NCBI GenBank assembly: GCA_021159885.1
Contig: JAGHDO010000090.1
Coordinates: forward strand, 1 to 47,608
DNA length: 47,608 nt
DNA from: Synergistota bacterium
GTDB lineage: Bacteria; Synergistota; GBS-1
Direction of reading: 5' to 3'
Under the pieces are notes generated by a model. The model did no database searches. It was not told where the DNA came from and saw only the letters and a program-made list of their open reading frames with translations. The position numbers were made by a program, and so were the translations under genes. Positions 6,509-15,431 of the stretch are shown one piece after another. Each line of letters begins with the position of its first letter. Within the stretch, counting starts at the first letter, position 1.

Positions 6509-7432
6509 ATGAGTGTGGGAAAGACGCTTAATCCCACGGGATCCTGGGTTGCAGTTATTACTCCATTTACGCCAGATGATAAGGTAGATATAAAAGGGTT
6601 TGAAAAGCTCGTTGATTTCCATGTTGCTAATGGTACAGATGGGCTAATATTTATGGGATCTACGGGAGAATCTACCTCTCTCTCAATGGAGGAAAAGAAG
6701 GAGATAATCTCAGCTATGGTGGATTATTGTAAGGGGAAGATCCCTGCCATATTTGGCGTTACGTGTTCTACCACAAGGGATACTATAAAGCTTGCTGAAT
6801 TTGCGGAGGCTCAGGGAGCGGATGGCATAATGTTGACCGTTCCATCCTATCTTATTCCTCCACAGGATGCTCTCTATGAATATTTTTCTGAAGTTGCAAG
6901 ATCTGTTTCCATCTCCGTGACCCTTTATAACAATCCTGGCAGAGTCGTTGCGAATATTCAGCCCGATACCATAGCTCGTCTTGCCGAGATTCCCAATATA
7001 GTTGCTGATAAGGAGGCGGTTCCGAGTGTAAGTCATATTACCGATGTTTTACGCAAGGTGAACGGTAGGATAAATGTTTTGTGCTGTGATTCCCCAAAGT
7101 TCGATCTTATAATGCCGCTTCTCGCTATGGGAGGACATGGGACAGCTAATGTTGCGGGGAATATAATACCCCGCGAAATGGCTGAGCTTTCAAGGCCGTG
7201 GAAGGGATGGGACGATGTCGTTAAGGCGAGAGAGCTCTTCTTTGAGTACAAGCGAGTGATGGAAGTTCTCTACTCAGTTATAAACCCCGTTCCGGTTAAG
7301 GCAGCAGTCGGTCTTTTGGGTCTTCCTGCTGGTAATCCAAGACCTCCTCTGCAACCTATGAAGGGAGAAAAGCTTGAGATTCTCAAAAAGCTTTTAGAGG
7401 ATCTTAAGCTTAGGGAGAAGTATGGCTTATAA
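6509..7432 (+). CDS. DapA/NanA-family aldolase (dihydrodipicolinate synthase-like)
   Basis: The product (307 aa) is a class I aldolase of the DHDPS/N-acetylneuraminate lyase family, which forms a Schiff base with pyruvate or another 2-oxo acid. Visible catalytic landmarks are 'GSTGES' (pyruvate carboxylate binding), Tyr140 in 'LYNNPGR' and the Schiff-base lysine Lys168 in 'ADKEAV'. Length is slightly above DHDPS proper (about 292 aa). It sits six bases after the fused TRAP permease, with SD AAAGGAGGG. That context favours a catabolic aldolase or dehydratase acting on the imported acid over lysine biosynthesis, although no substrate-specific residue proves it. Other lysine genes are absent nearby. 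Confidence 0.85.
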   Translation: MSVGKTLNPTGSWVAVITPFTPDDKVDIKGFEKLVDFHVANGTDGLIFMGSTGESTSLSMEEKKEIISAMVDYCKGKIPAIFGVTCSTTRDTIKLAEFAEAQGADGIMLTVPSYLIPPQDALYEYFSEVARSVSISVTLYNNPGRVVANIQPDTIARLAEIPNIVADKEAVPSVSHITDVLRKVNGRINVLCCDSPKFDLIMPLLAMGGHGTANVAGNIIPREMAELSRPWKGWDDVVKARELFFEYKRVMEVLYSVINPVPVKAAVGLLGLPAGNPRPPLQPMKGEKLEILKKLLEDLKLREKYGL

Positions 7433-7455
7433 GGGAAATGAGGAGTGCTTATAAT

Positions 7456-8223
7456 ATGGAGATCTTGAGGGAAGTTAAGCCCCCTATTGGTTTCCTAACC
7501 CTAAATAGACCGGAATCCTTGAATACCTTTAACGTTCCTTTAGCAAAAGGGCTTAATCGGACACTTGCTGAGTTCGATGAGCATCCCGATGTAAGGGTTG
7601 TGGTCATAAGGGCGGAAGGGAGAAATTTTTCAGCGGGTATAGATCTTAATGAGTTTTTTGACAAAGATGTGAGGTCTCTGCGCGAATTTATTAGGCTAAT
7701 GGATATGCATAATCATACTATAGTTAACATGAAAAAGCCGGTAATTGCTTCTGTTAGGGGATATGTGCTTGCTAATGGTGCGGGATTGACCTTGGCAAGC
7801 GACTTTGCTATAGCCTCTGAAAACGCTAAGATAGGAACTACGGCTATAAAAGTTGGTCTTGCCTGTCTTGGTCCCGGCGTTGTACTCGCAAGGTGCGTTG
7901 GACGTAAGAAAGCGCTTGAGATGGTGCTTCTGGGAGACTGGATAGATGCTCAAGAGGCTCTTCGCTTAGGAATCGTTAACAGAGTTGTTCCAGATGACAA
8001 GCTGGAGGAAGAGACAGAGAGATTTGCTCTGGAGCTTGCGGAGAAAAATCCGCTTGCTTTGGAGCTCGCTAAGAGATGTATTTATGCTTCTGAAGATCTT
8101 CCCTATAGGCGAGCTTTAGACTACGCGAGTGAACTTTTTGCCTTTTTGGCGGAAACCGATGATGCCAGGGAAGGCATTAGAGCTTTTCTCGAAAAAAGAA
8201 AACCGATCTGGAGAGGAAAGTAA
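7456..8223 (+). CDS. Crotonase-superfamily protein lacking the usual catalytic glutamates
   Basis: The product (255 aa) is of the enoyl-CoA hydratase/isomerase fold. The oxyanion-hole region 'NFSAGIDLNEF' and the second hole segment 'GYVLANGAGLTLASDFA' are present. At the positions equivalent to the hydratase glutamates Glu144 and Glu164 it has Gly110 and Ala130. Ordinary enoyl-CoA hydration is therefore unlikely. Crotonase relatives also do decarboxylation, isomerisation and C-C bond cleavage. ATG 7438 is possible, but AGGAG at 7441 supports ATG 7456. It is grouped with the aldolase and the TAXI-TRAP transporter, suggesting a small catabolic operon for an organic acid. Confidence 0.82.
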   Translation: MEILREVKPPIGFLTLNRPESLNTFNVPLAKGLNRTLAEFDEHPDVRVVVIRAEGRNFSAGIDLNEFFDKDVRSLREFIRLMDMHNHTIVNMKKPVIASVRGYVLANGAGLTLASDFAIASENAKIGTTAIKVGLACLGPGVVLARCVGRKKALEMVLLGDWIDAQEALRLGIVNRVVPDDKLEEETERFALELAEKNPLALELAKRCIYASEDLPYRRALDYASELFAFLAETDDAREGIRAFLEKRKPIWRGK

Positions 8224-8225
8224 AG

Positions 8226-8831
8226 ATGTTTTCAGAAGGACAAAGAAAAGGGCTTCTATGGATATTTGTAGTTATTATGGCAGCTGGGCTGGCTTTTCAT
8301 CTCTATGATAGGCTGACCCCAGCTCCCGGCGGGGTCAGCCTTAAAGTTGAGCGTGAGAGCGGGCCTTTGAAATCGGAGAAGACTTTAAGTTTGACGAGGA
8401 TTTACGTTCACCTTTGTGGTGCGGTTAATAAGCCTGGCGTTTATGGAGTTCCTGAAGGGTGTAGGCTGTTTGAGGTCTTGAAGCTTGCTGGGGGACTCGC
8501 TCCAGATGCAGATGGAAACGCCGTTAATCTCGCTCGTGTGGTTAAGGATGGAGAGAGGGTTTACATCCCAAGGTTAGGTGAAAAAGGAAGAAGGCAGGAA
8601 ACCATTGGGTCGTCTTTTTTATCTCATGGAGATGGGAAGAGGACTATAAACGTGAATACGGCTACGAGGGAGGAGCTTGAGAAGTTACCTGGCATCGGTA
8701 GGGTAATAGCAGATAGAATAGTTAAATATAGGGCTCGACATGGATTCTTTAAATCCCCCAAAGATCTTCTTCGAGTGAAGGGGATAGGAAAAAGAAAGCT
8801 TGAGAAGATAAGGAGCATGATAAGCTTTTGA
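8226..8831 (+). CDS. comEA: ComEA-like DNA-binding competence protein
   Basis: The product (201 aa) has an N-terminal membrane anchor (about residues 9-27), a variable linker and an SLBB domain ('IYVHLCGAVNKPGVYGVPEG'). It ends with a helix-hairpin-helix DNA-binding unit ('INVNTATREELEKLPGIG' and 'LLRVKGIGKRKLEKI'). This is the standard ComEA architecture; the protein binds incoming double-stranded DNA at the outer face of the inner membrane during transformation. It begins two bases after the crotonase stop, and its stop overlaps comEC. The comEA-comEC pair suggests that the DNA-uptake channel is retained. A perfect 10-bp inverted repeat lies in the linker-coding part. Confidence 0.9.
   Translation: MFSEGQRKGLLWIFVVIMAAGLAFHLYDRLTPAPGGVSLKVERESGPLKSEKTLSLTRIYVHLCGAVNKPGVYGVPEGCRLFEVLKLAGGLAPDADGNAVNLARVVKDGERVYIPRLGEKGRRQETIGSSFLSHGDGKRTINVNTATREELEKLPGIGRVIADRIVKYRARHGFFKSPKDLLRVKGIGKRKLEKIRSMISF
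8311..8340 (+). repeat. Perfect 10-bp inverted repeat inside comEA
   Basis: GGCTGACCCC (8311-8320) and GGGGTCAGCC (8331-8340) are exact reverse complements around a 10-nt loop. They encode the Pro/Gly linker between the membrane anchor and the SLBB domain. No T tract follows, so it is not a typical terminator. About one perfect 10-bp stem with a short loop is expected by chance in a window of this size. Confidence 0.7.
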
Positions 8832-9991
8832 GAGGATATCCGCTTCTCTGGGCGTTTTTATTTTTCAGCGGTGGGATCGCTTATACCTATTTTTTCACCA
8901 TAAATCTCGCCTTGCTTCTTTTTCTGTGTGGTATGGCTAGTCTTATATCGCTTAGGAAGAAATTCTTTATTCTTGTTTTTATTTTCCTTGTAGGCGTATT
9001 CTACTCTCAGGCTCGTTTTTCCTCTTATCTTCCTGGGAAAGAGAGCGTCATTAAGGGGACTTTTGATATCCAGGGACATTTAGCATATTCGAAGAAAATA
9101 AATGTTTATGTAGACAGATACCTTAAGGATGGAAAATACTATATCAAGGGTGATCTCACGGAAATACCTCAGGGTCTGAAATCGTACCTATGGGCGAGGG
9201 GCTTTTATCACGGATTAAAGCTTTCGCACTTCAAGCTTTTGGCTTTAAAACGTTCGTTTTTTCGTGAGCGACTGTGGGAGCTTTACCCGGATGATGTTGC
9301 GGGTTTTCTCTATGGTGCCATATTCGGAGATAAGCGGAATATACCTCGGTTTGTGAAAGAGAATATCTATCGCTCTGGATTAGGGCACTTGCTTGCTGTT
9401 TCTGGGCTCCATGTTGGTTTAATTGCGGGAGTCGTATGGTTGCTTTTAGGATCTTTTGGCCTGTCCCCGCGTGGAATTTTTATTCTCGTCATTGCGTTTC
9501 TTTCCGGTTATCTTCTTCTGATAGGATTTCAACCTTCTGCGATAAGGGCTTTTATGCTCTTTACTTTTTACGGTATCGGGAAGATAATGGGCTTTAGGGT
9601 TAATCCCGTTAACGCGCTTGGCGCATCGGGCTTGCTCCTTGAGATCTGGAATCCATTTGTTGCCTGGGATGCTGGCTTTCAACTTTCGTTTACCGCTTTT
9701 TTCTTCATAGCTCTGTCTCTCGAATTAGGGCTGAGTCCCTTTCTTCTATATGCTTCTCCTCAAATTGGCGTTCTTCCAATAATAGCGCTGCGCTTTGGTT
9801 ATCTTCCTCTTGCTTCCTTAATTTCTAATTTTATAGCGATTCCAGTTTTTTCCATAGCGCTTCCTCTTGCCGTTCTATCTCTTGTTCCACTTATCGGCGA
9901 GTTTCTCGCTCCTATGGTGACCTTTTTGATCGAGCTAATATTTTTCATCTCGCTCTTGTTTTTAAAACTATTCCCTTCGCTTAATCTCTGA
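8828..9991 (+). CDS. comEC: Short ComEC/Rec2-type DNA-uptake channel protein
   Basis: The product (387 aa) is a polytopic membrane protein with an N-terminal DUF4131-like part (residues 1-130) and the ComEC/Rec2 'competence' domain. The competence motif is seen in 'GLGHLLAVSGLHVGLIAGV' near residue 190. Canonical ComEC proteins are about 700-800 aa and end in a metallo-beta-lactamase-like domain that degrades the non-transported strand. That domain is missing here, and the frame ends cleanly at 9991, followed by recJ. The start is TTG 8828, overlapping the comEA stop. A short ComEC may work with a separate nuclease; RecJ is encoded next, but that link is speculative. Confidence 0.88.
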   Translation: MRGYPLLWAFLFFSGGIAYTYFFTINLALLLFLCGMASLISLRKKFFILVFIFLVGVFYSQARFSSYLPGKESVIKGTFDIQGHLAYSKKINVYVDRYLKDGKYYIKGDLTEIPQGLKSYLWARGFYHGLKLSHFKLLALKRSFFRERLWELYPDDVAGFLYGAIFGDKRNIPRFVKENIYRSGLGHLLAVSGLHVGLIAGVVWLLLGSFGLSPRGIFILVIAFLSGYLLLIGFQPSAIRAFMLFTFYGIGKIMGFRVNPVNALGASGLLLEIWNPFVAWDAGFQLSFTAFFFIALSLELGLSPFLLYASPQIGVLPIIALRFGYLPLASLISNFIAIPVFSIALPLAVLSLVPLIGEFLAPMVTFLIELIFFISLLFLKLFPSLNL

Positions 9992-9997
9992 TATAAT
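9989..9997 (+). promoter_or_regulatory. Extended -10 promoter-like element upstream of recJ
   Basis: TGATATAAT matches the extended -10 consensus TGnTATAAT, and its TGA is the comEC stop codon. No good -35 is visible. Transcription would start near 10004, only a few bases before the SD (GAGGTGA) and TTG start of recJ. The same nine bases occur at the rng-sbcD junction (26657). Confidence 0.42.
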
Positions 9998-10016
9998 CTT
10001 TTTGAGGTGAAGAGCT

Positions 10017-11669
10017 TTGGGGTGGGTTTTAAAAAGCGTCGATCCTTTTAAGAGAAACTTACTGAGCTGGAAGTTTGGAATATCTCCCATAACCGCTTCC
10101 GTTTTGATAAATAGAGGGATTTGTGATGAGGATGATGTTGAGCTTTTTCTTTATCCTGCTCTCGATAAGCTTCACGACCCCTTTGAAATGAAGGGAATCC
10201 GTGAGGGAGTTCAAAGAATAAGAGACGCTTTGAATAGAGGGGAGAAGATACTTATATATGGTGATTATGATGTCGATGGTGTGAGCGCGACTGCAGTCCT
10301 TCTTCTTGGTCTTAAGGAGTTTTTTAAGGAAAAGGTCAGCTATTTTATTCCCCATAGGGTTAAAGAAGGCTATGGACTTCACGGAGAGATCGTAAAATAT
10401 GCGAGAGACAAGGGTTTTTCCCTAATTATAACGGTTGACTGCGGTATAAAAGGGGGTAATGTCGTTTCAGAGGGGCGTAAGATGGGGCTCGATTTCATAA
10501 TAACGGACCATCATCTTCCGGGTGAGGAACTTCCGGAAGGAGCCATAGTCATAGATCCTCACCAACCGGGATGTGATTATCCTTTTAAGGAGCTTGCGGG
10601 AGTTGGAGTGGCATGGAAGCTTATATCCGCCTTTCTTGGGAAGCCTTACCTCGATGTTCTTGATCTTGTTGCTATAGGAACCATAGCGGATCTTGTTCCC
10701 TTAAGGGGTGAGAATAGAATTCTTGTTAAGGAAGGTTTAAAGCTTCTTAATCCCCCATCGAGGCCTGGTTTAAGAGAGCTTCTTAGGGAGGCGGGGGTTA
10801 AGCCTTCAAGAAGGATAGACGAGTGGGTTATTGGCTTCATTATAGCGCCGAGATTAAACTCTGCGGGAAGGATGGATATAGCTGATATTAGTGTTAAGCT
10901 TCTTACCACTGCTTCTCTGGTTAAAGCGAGGAAGCTTGCAGGTGAGCTTAATGGTTTAAACTCTAAAAGAAAGAGTATAGGAGACAGGATTCTCTCTGAG
11001 GCTGAGGAAGAGCTTTCAGATGAACCGATCATATTTCTGTACGAGGAAGATTGGCATCTCGGCGTTCTTGGAATAGTGGCTTCAAGACTTGTTGAGAAGT
11101 ATGGTAAACCCGCTTTCCTGATGTGTGGGAGTGGGGATAGGGTTAAAGGCTCTGCGAGAGGGCTGGAGGGTTTCAGGATTGATGAGGCTCTTGGGTATTG
11201 CGCTGATCTACTTGAAGCTTATGGTGGTCATGAGATGGCCGGTGGGTTCTCACTCTTCAGAGAAAATGTAGACAGTTTCAGAGAGAAACTACTGCGTTTT
11301 GCGTCTCGGAAAAGCTTTGTGGGTGAGGATATGTGTTGGATAGATGGGCATTTAACTGCGAGAGATTTGACCCTTTCCTTAGCGCGTGAGCTTTCGAGTT
11401 TATCTCCTTGGGGAAAGGGTAATCCACAACCGATCTTTTTGATGGAGAATGTCATCCTTCAAAGAAGCTCTCCTTCGAACGGGCATTTCTTTAAGGCTAT
11501 AAAGGATGGAGTGGTCTTTGACGTCTTTTCCTGGAAACATAACGTTTCACTCCCCGAGGGAAAAAGAGTTTCTCTTCTTGGTTTCTGGGGAGTGGATGGG
11601 TGGACAGGTTTACCCTGCTTCAGGGTTGAAGATATTCTCAATGGGGGTGAGTCTCTTGATAGATCTTAA
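10017..11669 (+). CDS. recJ: Single-stranded-DNA-specific exonuclease RecJ
   Basis: The product (550 aa) is a 5'-3' single-strand exonuclease of the DHH superfamily, acting in recombination and repair. The DHH core has 'ILIYGDYDVDGVSATAVLL' (motif I), 'LIITVDCGIKG' (motif II) and 'DFIITDHHLPG' (motif III, the DHH signature). The DHHA1 part contains 'SARGLEGFRIDEAL' and 'AYGGHEMAGGFS'. Length is close to the Gram-negative RecJ norm (about 570 aa). The start is TTG 10017, six bases after GAGGTGA. It overlaps apt by a few codons. The recJ-apt-relA order matches many Firmicutes. Confidence 0.95.
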   Translation: MGWVLKSVDPFKRNLLSWKFGISPITASVLINRGICDEDDVELFLYPALDKLHDPFEMKGIREGVQRIRDALNRGEKILIYGDYDVDGVSATAVLLLGLKEFFKEKVSYFIPHRVKEGYGLHGEIVKYARDKGFSLIITVDCGIKGGNVVSEGRKMGLDFIITDHHLPGEELPEGAIVIDPHQPGCDYPFKELAGVGVAWKLISAFLGKPYLDVLDLVAIGTIADLVPLRGENRILVKEGLKLLNPPSRPGLRELLREAGVKPSRRIDEWVIGFIIAPRLNSAGRMDIADISVKLLTTASLVKARKLAGELNGLNSKRKSIGDRILSEAEEELSDEPIIFLYEEDWHLGVLGIVASRLVEKYGKPAFLMCGSGDRVKGSARGLEGFRIDEALGYCADLLEAYGGHEMAGGFSLFRENVDSFREKLLRFASRKSFVGEDMCWIDGHLTARDLTLSLARELSSLSPWGKGNPQPIFLMENVILQRSSPSNGHFFKAIKDGVVFDVFSWKHNVSLPEGKRVSLLGFWGVDGWTGLPCFRVEDILNGGESLDRS

Positions 11670-12177
11670 GGAGAAGATAAGATCTATTCCCGATTTTCCT
11701 AAGAAGGGAGTTCTGTTTAGGGATATTACCACGCTCATAAAGGAAAAGGATGCTTTTAAAGAGGCTTTAGAGCGTATGGCTAAACCCTTTAAAGAGGAGA
11801 GTATAGATAAGATTGTTGCCGTGGAATCCAGAGGATTTATCTTTGGAGCCCCTCTGGCTTACATTCTGGGAGCTGGATTCGTCCCTATTAGAAAATTTGG
11901 CAAACTCCCTGCTGAGAAGATATCCGAGACATGCACTTTGGAATATGGTGAGGAGCATCTTGAGATTCACGTTGACGCTATATCTAAGGGGGAGGAAGTT
12001 CTTATAGTTGATGATCTCCTTGCAACTGGTGGAACCACGCTTGCGTCAAAGAGGCTCGTCGAGAGGCTTGGAGGGGAGGTGGTTGCTGTTGTATTCCTCA
12101 TTGAGCTCAGAGACCTCAACGGAAGAGAAACACTGGAAAGAGAAGGATGCAAAGTTTACAGCATCATCCAATATTGA
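11656..12177 (+). CDS. apt: Adenine phosphoribosyltransferase
   Basis: The product (173 aa) makes AMP from adenine and PRPP in purine salvage. The N-terminal 'IPDFPKKGVLFRDIT', 'VAVESRGFIFGAPLA', 'VPIRKFGKLP' and the PRPP-binding loop 'VLIVDDLLATGGT' are all typical. The start is TTG 11656, six bases after GGGGGTGA, which gives the usual N-terminus (MIDLKEKIRSIPDFP). Earlier in-frame starts would add residues with no family match. The start lies inside the end of recJ, and the 3' end overlaps the predicted start of the RelA/SpoT gene, so the three genes are translationally tight. Confidence 0.94.
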   Translation: MIDLKEKIRSIPDFPKKGVLFRDITTLIKEKDAFKEALERMAKPFKEESIDKIVAVESRGFIFGAPLAYILGAGFVPIRKFGKLPAEKISETCTLEYGEEHLEIHVDAISKGEEVLIVDDLLATGGTTLASKRLVERLGGEVVAVVFLIELRDLNGRETLEREGCKVYSIIQY

Positions 12178-14335
12178 TTCTCCCGTAAAAAAGGAATATG
12201 AGACTCTTCTTGAGACGTTAAGGCGGAGACAGGAAGAGGCCGATTTTCAGCTTATAGATAAGGCCTTTTCCTTCGCTGCAAAGTTTCATGAGGGGCAGAA
12301 GCGTCTCTCGGGTGAACCATATATGGTTCACCCAGTGGCAGTTGCTCGCATTCTCGCTGAGCTTGGAATGGATGATGAAGCCATTGCAGCGGCGCTTCTA
12401 CATGATGTTCTTGAAGATACTCCTTGCTCTCGTGAGGAGTTGGAGAGGGAGTTTGGTAGCAGGGTAGCTCTTCTCGTCGAAGGAGTGACCAAATTGTCCT
12501 TAATTCCCTTTAAGGATAGAAGAGCTTATCAGGTTGAGAACCTGCGGAAGATGTTCCTCGTTATGGCACGTGATATACGGGTTGTGATAATAAAACTTGC
12601 AGATAGGCTTCATAATATGAGGACTATAGAGTACCTGCCTCAGGAAAAGAAAAAGAGAATAGCTAAGGAAACCCTTGAAATTTATGCTCCCTTAGCTCAT
12701 CGGCTTGGGATATATTGGGTTAAGTGGGAGCTGGAGGATCTCTCCTTTAAGGTTTTGAACCCGGATATGTATGAGATGATAGCTAAGCACGTGATGAGAA
12801 CGAGAAAAGACAGGGAGAGATATATAGATGAGGTAAAAAGGATACTGCTTCGTGAGCTTGAAAAGACAGGGATAAACGCCTTCATTCAGGGAAGGCCTAA
12901 GCACTTCTATAGCATTTACCAAAAGATGAAGAGGAAGAACTTGAGTCTTGATGAGGTTATGGACCTTCACGCTGTTAGGGTCATAGTTAATACCGTTACG
13001 GAGTGTTATACGGTTCTTGGGGTTGTTCATAGCCTCTGGAGGCCAATCCCTGGGCAGTTTGATGATTATATTGCTATGCCGAAGTCTAACATGTATCAAT
13101 CTCTTCATACCACCGTGGTTGGTCCTGGAGGAGAACCGCTTGAGGTTCAGATAAGAACATGGGAGATGCATAGAGTAGCCGAGTATGGGATAGCCGCTCA
13201 CTGGAGGTACAAAGAGGGAAAAAGGAAGATAGATGCGGTCGAGGAAAAGATTGCATGGTTTAGACAGTTACTTGAGTGGCAGAAGGATATAATTAACGTT
13301 AGCTCAGAGGAGTTTAAGGATATCCTGGATGCAGAGCTTTCTTCCATCGAGGAAGTCTATGTCTTCACTCCCAAAGGGGATATTCTCGTTCTACCCAAGG
13401 GATCTACACCAGTTGATTTCGCATACGCTATCCACACCGAGGTCGGGAATAGATGTGTAGGTGCCATAGTTAATAATAGGATCGTTCCCTTAGATTACGA
13501 GCTTAAGACCGGAGAGATAGTTAGAATATTAACATCATCTCATGGAAATCCAAGCAGGGACTGGCTTAGCTTCGTTAAGACCTCAAGGGCTAGAACTAAG
13601 ATAAGACAATGGCTCAGGAGGAAGGAAAAGGGAGAAAGAGAGGCGCATCTTAAGAAGGGAAGGGAAATGCTCGTTAAAGAGCTGAGGCAGAGAGGAGCAG
13701 AGGAGCAAAGGGTTCTAACCAGTGCGAGGCTAAATGAAATCGCTAAGGAATTTGGATTCTTAGGCGAAGAGGATCTTTTGGTCAGGATAGGAGAGGGGAC
13801 TCTATCCCTGGGAAGCGTGCTTCAGAAGCTCCTTGGGGTGCGTAGCTTGGGTGAGGAGAGGGAGGAAAAGGAAGAGAGGAAAAAGAAGCCAGCTTCTCCT
13901 TTAAACGTCAAGGTTGAGGGTGTAGAGGGGATACAGGTTAATCTTGCTAAGTGCTGTAATCCGATTCCAGGTGATGAAATAATAGGGTATATAACGAAGG
14001 GAAGGGGTATAACCGTTCATAGGAAAACCTGTAAGGCGATAAGAGGACTTGATCCAAGCAGGTTCATAAACGTGTGGTGGGATGGGGTTGGAGATGAGAC
14101 GTTTCCCGTCAAGGTCAGGATTGAGGCCTTTGATAGACCTGGTCTGGTGGCTGACATATCAAGGGAAATCGCCTCGGTGGGCATTAATATAGATTCTATG
14201 ATAGCCAAAGTTCAACCGAGTGGTATGGTTGATATATCTTTAACTATGCGCGTAAAAAGTCTTCATTTTCTTTATAATCTTTTTGGTAAGATTAGGGACA
14301 TAAGAAGCGTCGTTAGAGTGCACAGGGAGGGATAA
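12089..14335 (+). CDS. rsh: (p)ppGpp synthetase/hydrolase, RelA/SpoT homologue
   Basis: The product (about 748 aa) is a bifunctional stringent-response enzyme. The order is an HD hydrolase domain ('[11 protein letters not shown]' and '[12 protein letters not shown]'), a synthetase domain ('[17 protein letters not shown]', then 'DLHAVRVIV'), and a TGS domain ('[27 protein letters not shown]'-type region). A zinc-finger/CC region ('[16 protein letters not shown]') and a C-terminal ACT domain follow. Both HD residues and the synthetase core are present, so both activities are expected. The frame is open from 12008, and no ATG fits. TTG 12089, eight bases after GGAGGT, gives the normal length and means about 89 bp of overlap with apt. 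A start further downstream cannot be excluded. Confidence 0.93.
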   Translation: MYSSLSSETSTEEKHWKEKDAKFTASSNIDSPVKKEYETLLETLRRRQEEADFQLIDKAFSFAAKFHEGQKRLSGEPYMVHPVAVARILAELGMDDEAIAAALLHDVLEDTPCSREELEREFGSRVALLVEGVTKLSLIPFKDRRAYQVENLRKMFLVMARDIRVVIIKLADRLHNMRTIEYLPQEKKKRIAKETLEIYAPLAHRLGIYWVKWELEDLSFKVLNPDMYEMIAKHVMRTRKDRERYIDEVKRILLRELEKTGINAFIQGRPKHFYSIYQKMKRKNLSLDEVMDLHAVRVIVNTVTECYTVLGVVHSLWRPIPGQFDDYIAMPKSNMYQSLHTTVVGPGGEPLEVQIRTWEMHRVAEYGIAAHWRYKEGKRKIDAVEEKIAWFRQLLEWQKDIINVSSEEFKDILDAELSSIEEVYVFTPKGDILVLPKGSTPVDFAYAIHTEVGNRCVGAIVNNRIVPLDYELKTGEIVRILTSSHGNPSRDWLSFVKTSRARTKIRQWLRRKEKGEREAHLKKGREMLVKELRQRGAEEQRVLTSARLNEIAKEFGFLGEEDLLVRIGEGTLSLGSVLQKLLGVRSLGEEREEKEERKKKPASPLNVKVEGVEGIQVNLAKCCNPIPGDEIIGYITKGRGITVHRKTCKAIRGLDPSRFINVWWDGVGDETFPVKVRIEAFDRPGLVADISREIASVGINIDSMIAKVQPSGMVDISLTMRVKSLHFLYNLFGKIRDIRSVVRVHREG
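12310..12333. repeat. 24-bp perfect palindrome inside the RelA/SpoT gene
   Basis: The sequence from GGGTGAACCATA to its exact reverse complement TATGGTTCACCC is self-complementary over all 24 bases. It encodes the conserved Gly-Glu-Pro-Tyr-Met-Val-His-Pro stretch of the HD domain. A rough estimate gives about 0.003 such palindromes by chance in this window, though protein coding constraint makes that estimate inexact. Confidence 0.9.
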
Positions 14336-14340
14336 AGAGA

Positions 14341-14805
14341 TTGAGAGCTTTGATACAGAGAGTAAAGAAGGGAGCGGTTTACGTAGATGACAGAAAACTT
14401 GGGGAAATAGGCAAGGGTTTTGTGATTTTGCTTGGCGTTGGTCGGGAAGACGAAGCTGAGGACTTGGATTACCTCGTTGACAAGATCGTTAATCTGAGGG
14501 TCTTTTCAGATGAAAATGGAAAGATGAACATCTCTTTGCTCGATATAGGTGGAGAAGCGCTTGTTGTCTCTCAGTTCACGCTCTATGCTGACTGCAGAAG
14601 GGGTAGAAGACCGAGTTTTACCAGGGCAGCTCCCCCTGAGAAGGGAAAAGAGATGTACGAGGCTTTCATTGAGAGAATTAGAGAGAAAGGAGTAAAGGTT
14701 GAAACGGGGGAGTTTGGTGCTATGATGCTTGTCGAAATTCACAATGATGGTCCCGTCACCATACTTCTGGATAGCGAAGACAGAAAGAGGTCGAGAAAAG
14801 GATGA
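14341..14805 (+). CDS. dtd: D-aminoacyl-tRNA deacylase
   Basis: The product (154 aa) removes D-amino acids and mischarged glycine from tRNA. The N-terminus '[20 protein letters not shown]', the active-site element 'SQFTLYAD' and the C-terminal '[11 protein letters not shown]' (family form NxGPVT) are all in place. Length is normal for bacterial Dtd (about 145-155 aa). The start is TTG 14341, after GGGAGGGAT. It follows the RelA/SpoT gene by five bases, and its stop overlaps the next gene as ATGA. The relA-dtd pairing is widespread in Firmicutes. Confidence 0.95.
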   Translation: MRALIQRVKKGAVYVDDRKLGEIGKGFVILLGVGREDEAEDLDYLVDKIVNLRVFSDENGKMNISLLDIGGEALVVSQFTLYADCRRGRRPSFTRAAPPEKGKEMYEAFIERIREKGVKVETGEFGAMMLVEIHNDGPVTILLDSEDRKRSRKG

Positions 14806-15431
14806 TCCTTAAGAGATGGATTCTCGGTGATCTTGAGTCCAACACTTACCTCCTAATAGATGACAGCGAGGGAAAAGCTATAGTTATCGATCCTGGTGGT
14901 GATCCATCTCCCATCATCGATTTTCTTCAGGAAAGTGGTGCAGATCTCCTTTATATACTTAATACGCATGGACACGCAGATCATATAGCGGGGAACGGCG
15001 CTCTAAAGGAGGCATTTCCCCAAGCGAAAATTCTCATACATGAAAATGATGCCTGCATGCTTACCTCTCCCGCGATAAACCTTTCAGTATGGTTGGGTAA
15101 AGTGGTGGTCTCTCCGGAGGCTGATGGGTACTTAAGCGAGGGGGATGAGATTGAGGTCGGTTCTCTTAAGCTTGAAGTCATACATACGCCGGGGCATACC
15201 GCGGGGAGCGTTTGCCTTTATCTGAAAGGGGAGAGCATTCTCTTTTCAGGAGATACGCTCTTTTATAGATCCGTTGGCAGGACAGATTTCCCTGGCGGAT
15301 CGTGGGGGGCTTTGATAAGCTCCATAAAGGAGAAGCTCTTTAAATTGCCACTTTCGACACGCGTTTGTCCTGGACATGGCGATGAGACGTCCATAGGTGA
15401 GGAGATGTATGAAAACCCGTTCCTCATTTAG
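14802..15431 (+). CDS. Metallo-beta-lactamase-fold hydrolase, glyoxalase II-like
   Basis: The product (209 aa) is of the MBL superfamily with a complete dinuclear metal site. '[12 protein letters not shown]' supplies HxHxDH, '[11 protein letters not shown]' supplies the next His, 'LFSGDTLF' the bridging Asp and '[11 protein letters not shown]' the last His. The pattern '[11 protein letters not shown]' is typical of the YcbL/YqgX-type glyoxalase II-like group. Members cleave thioesters such as S-lactoylglutathione analogues, but several have other substrates, so I give no gene symbol. It overlaps dtd by four bases and radC by 23 bases. Confidence 0.88.
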   Translation: MILKRWILGDLESNTYLLIDDSEGKAIVIDPGGDPSPIIDFLQESGADLLYILNTHGHADHIAGNGALKEAFPQAKILIHENDACMLTSPAINLSVWLGKVVVSPEADGYLSEGDEIEVGSLKLEVIHTPGHTAGSVCLYLKGESILFSGDTLFYRSVGRTDFPGGSWGALISSIKEKLFKLPLSTRVCPGHGDETSIGEEMYENPFLI

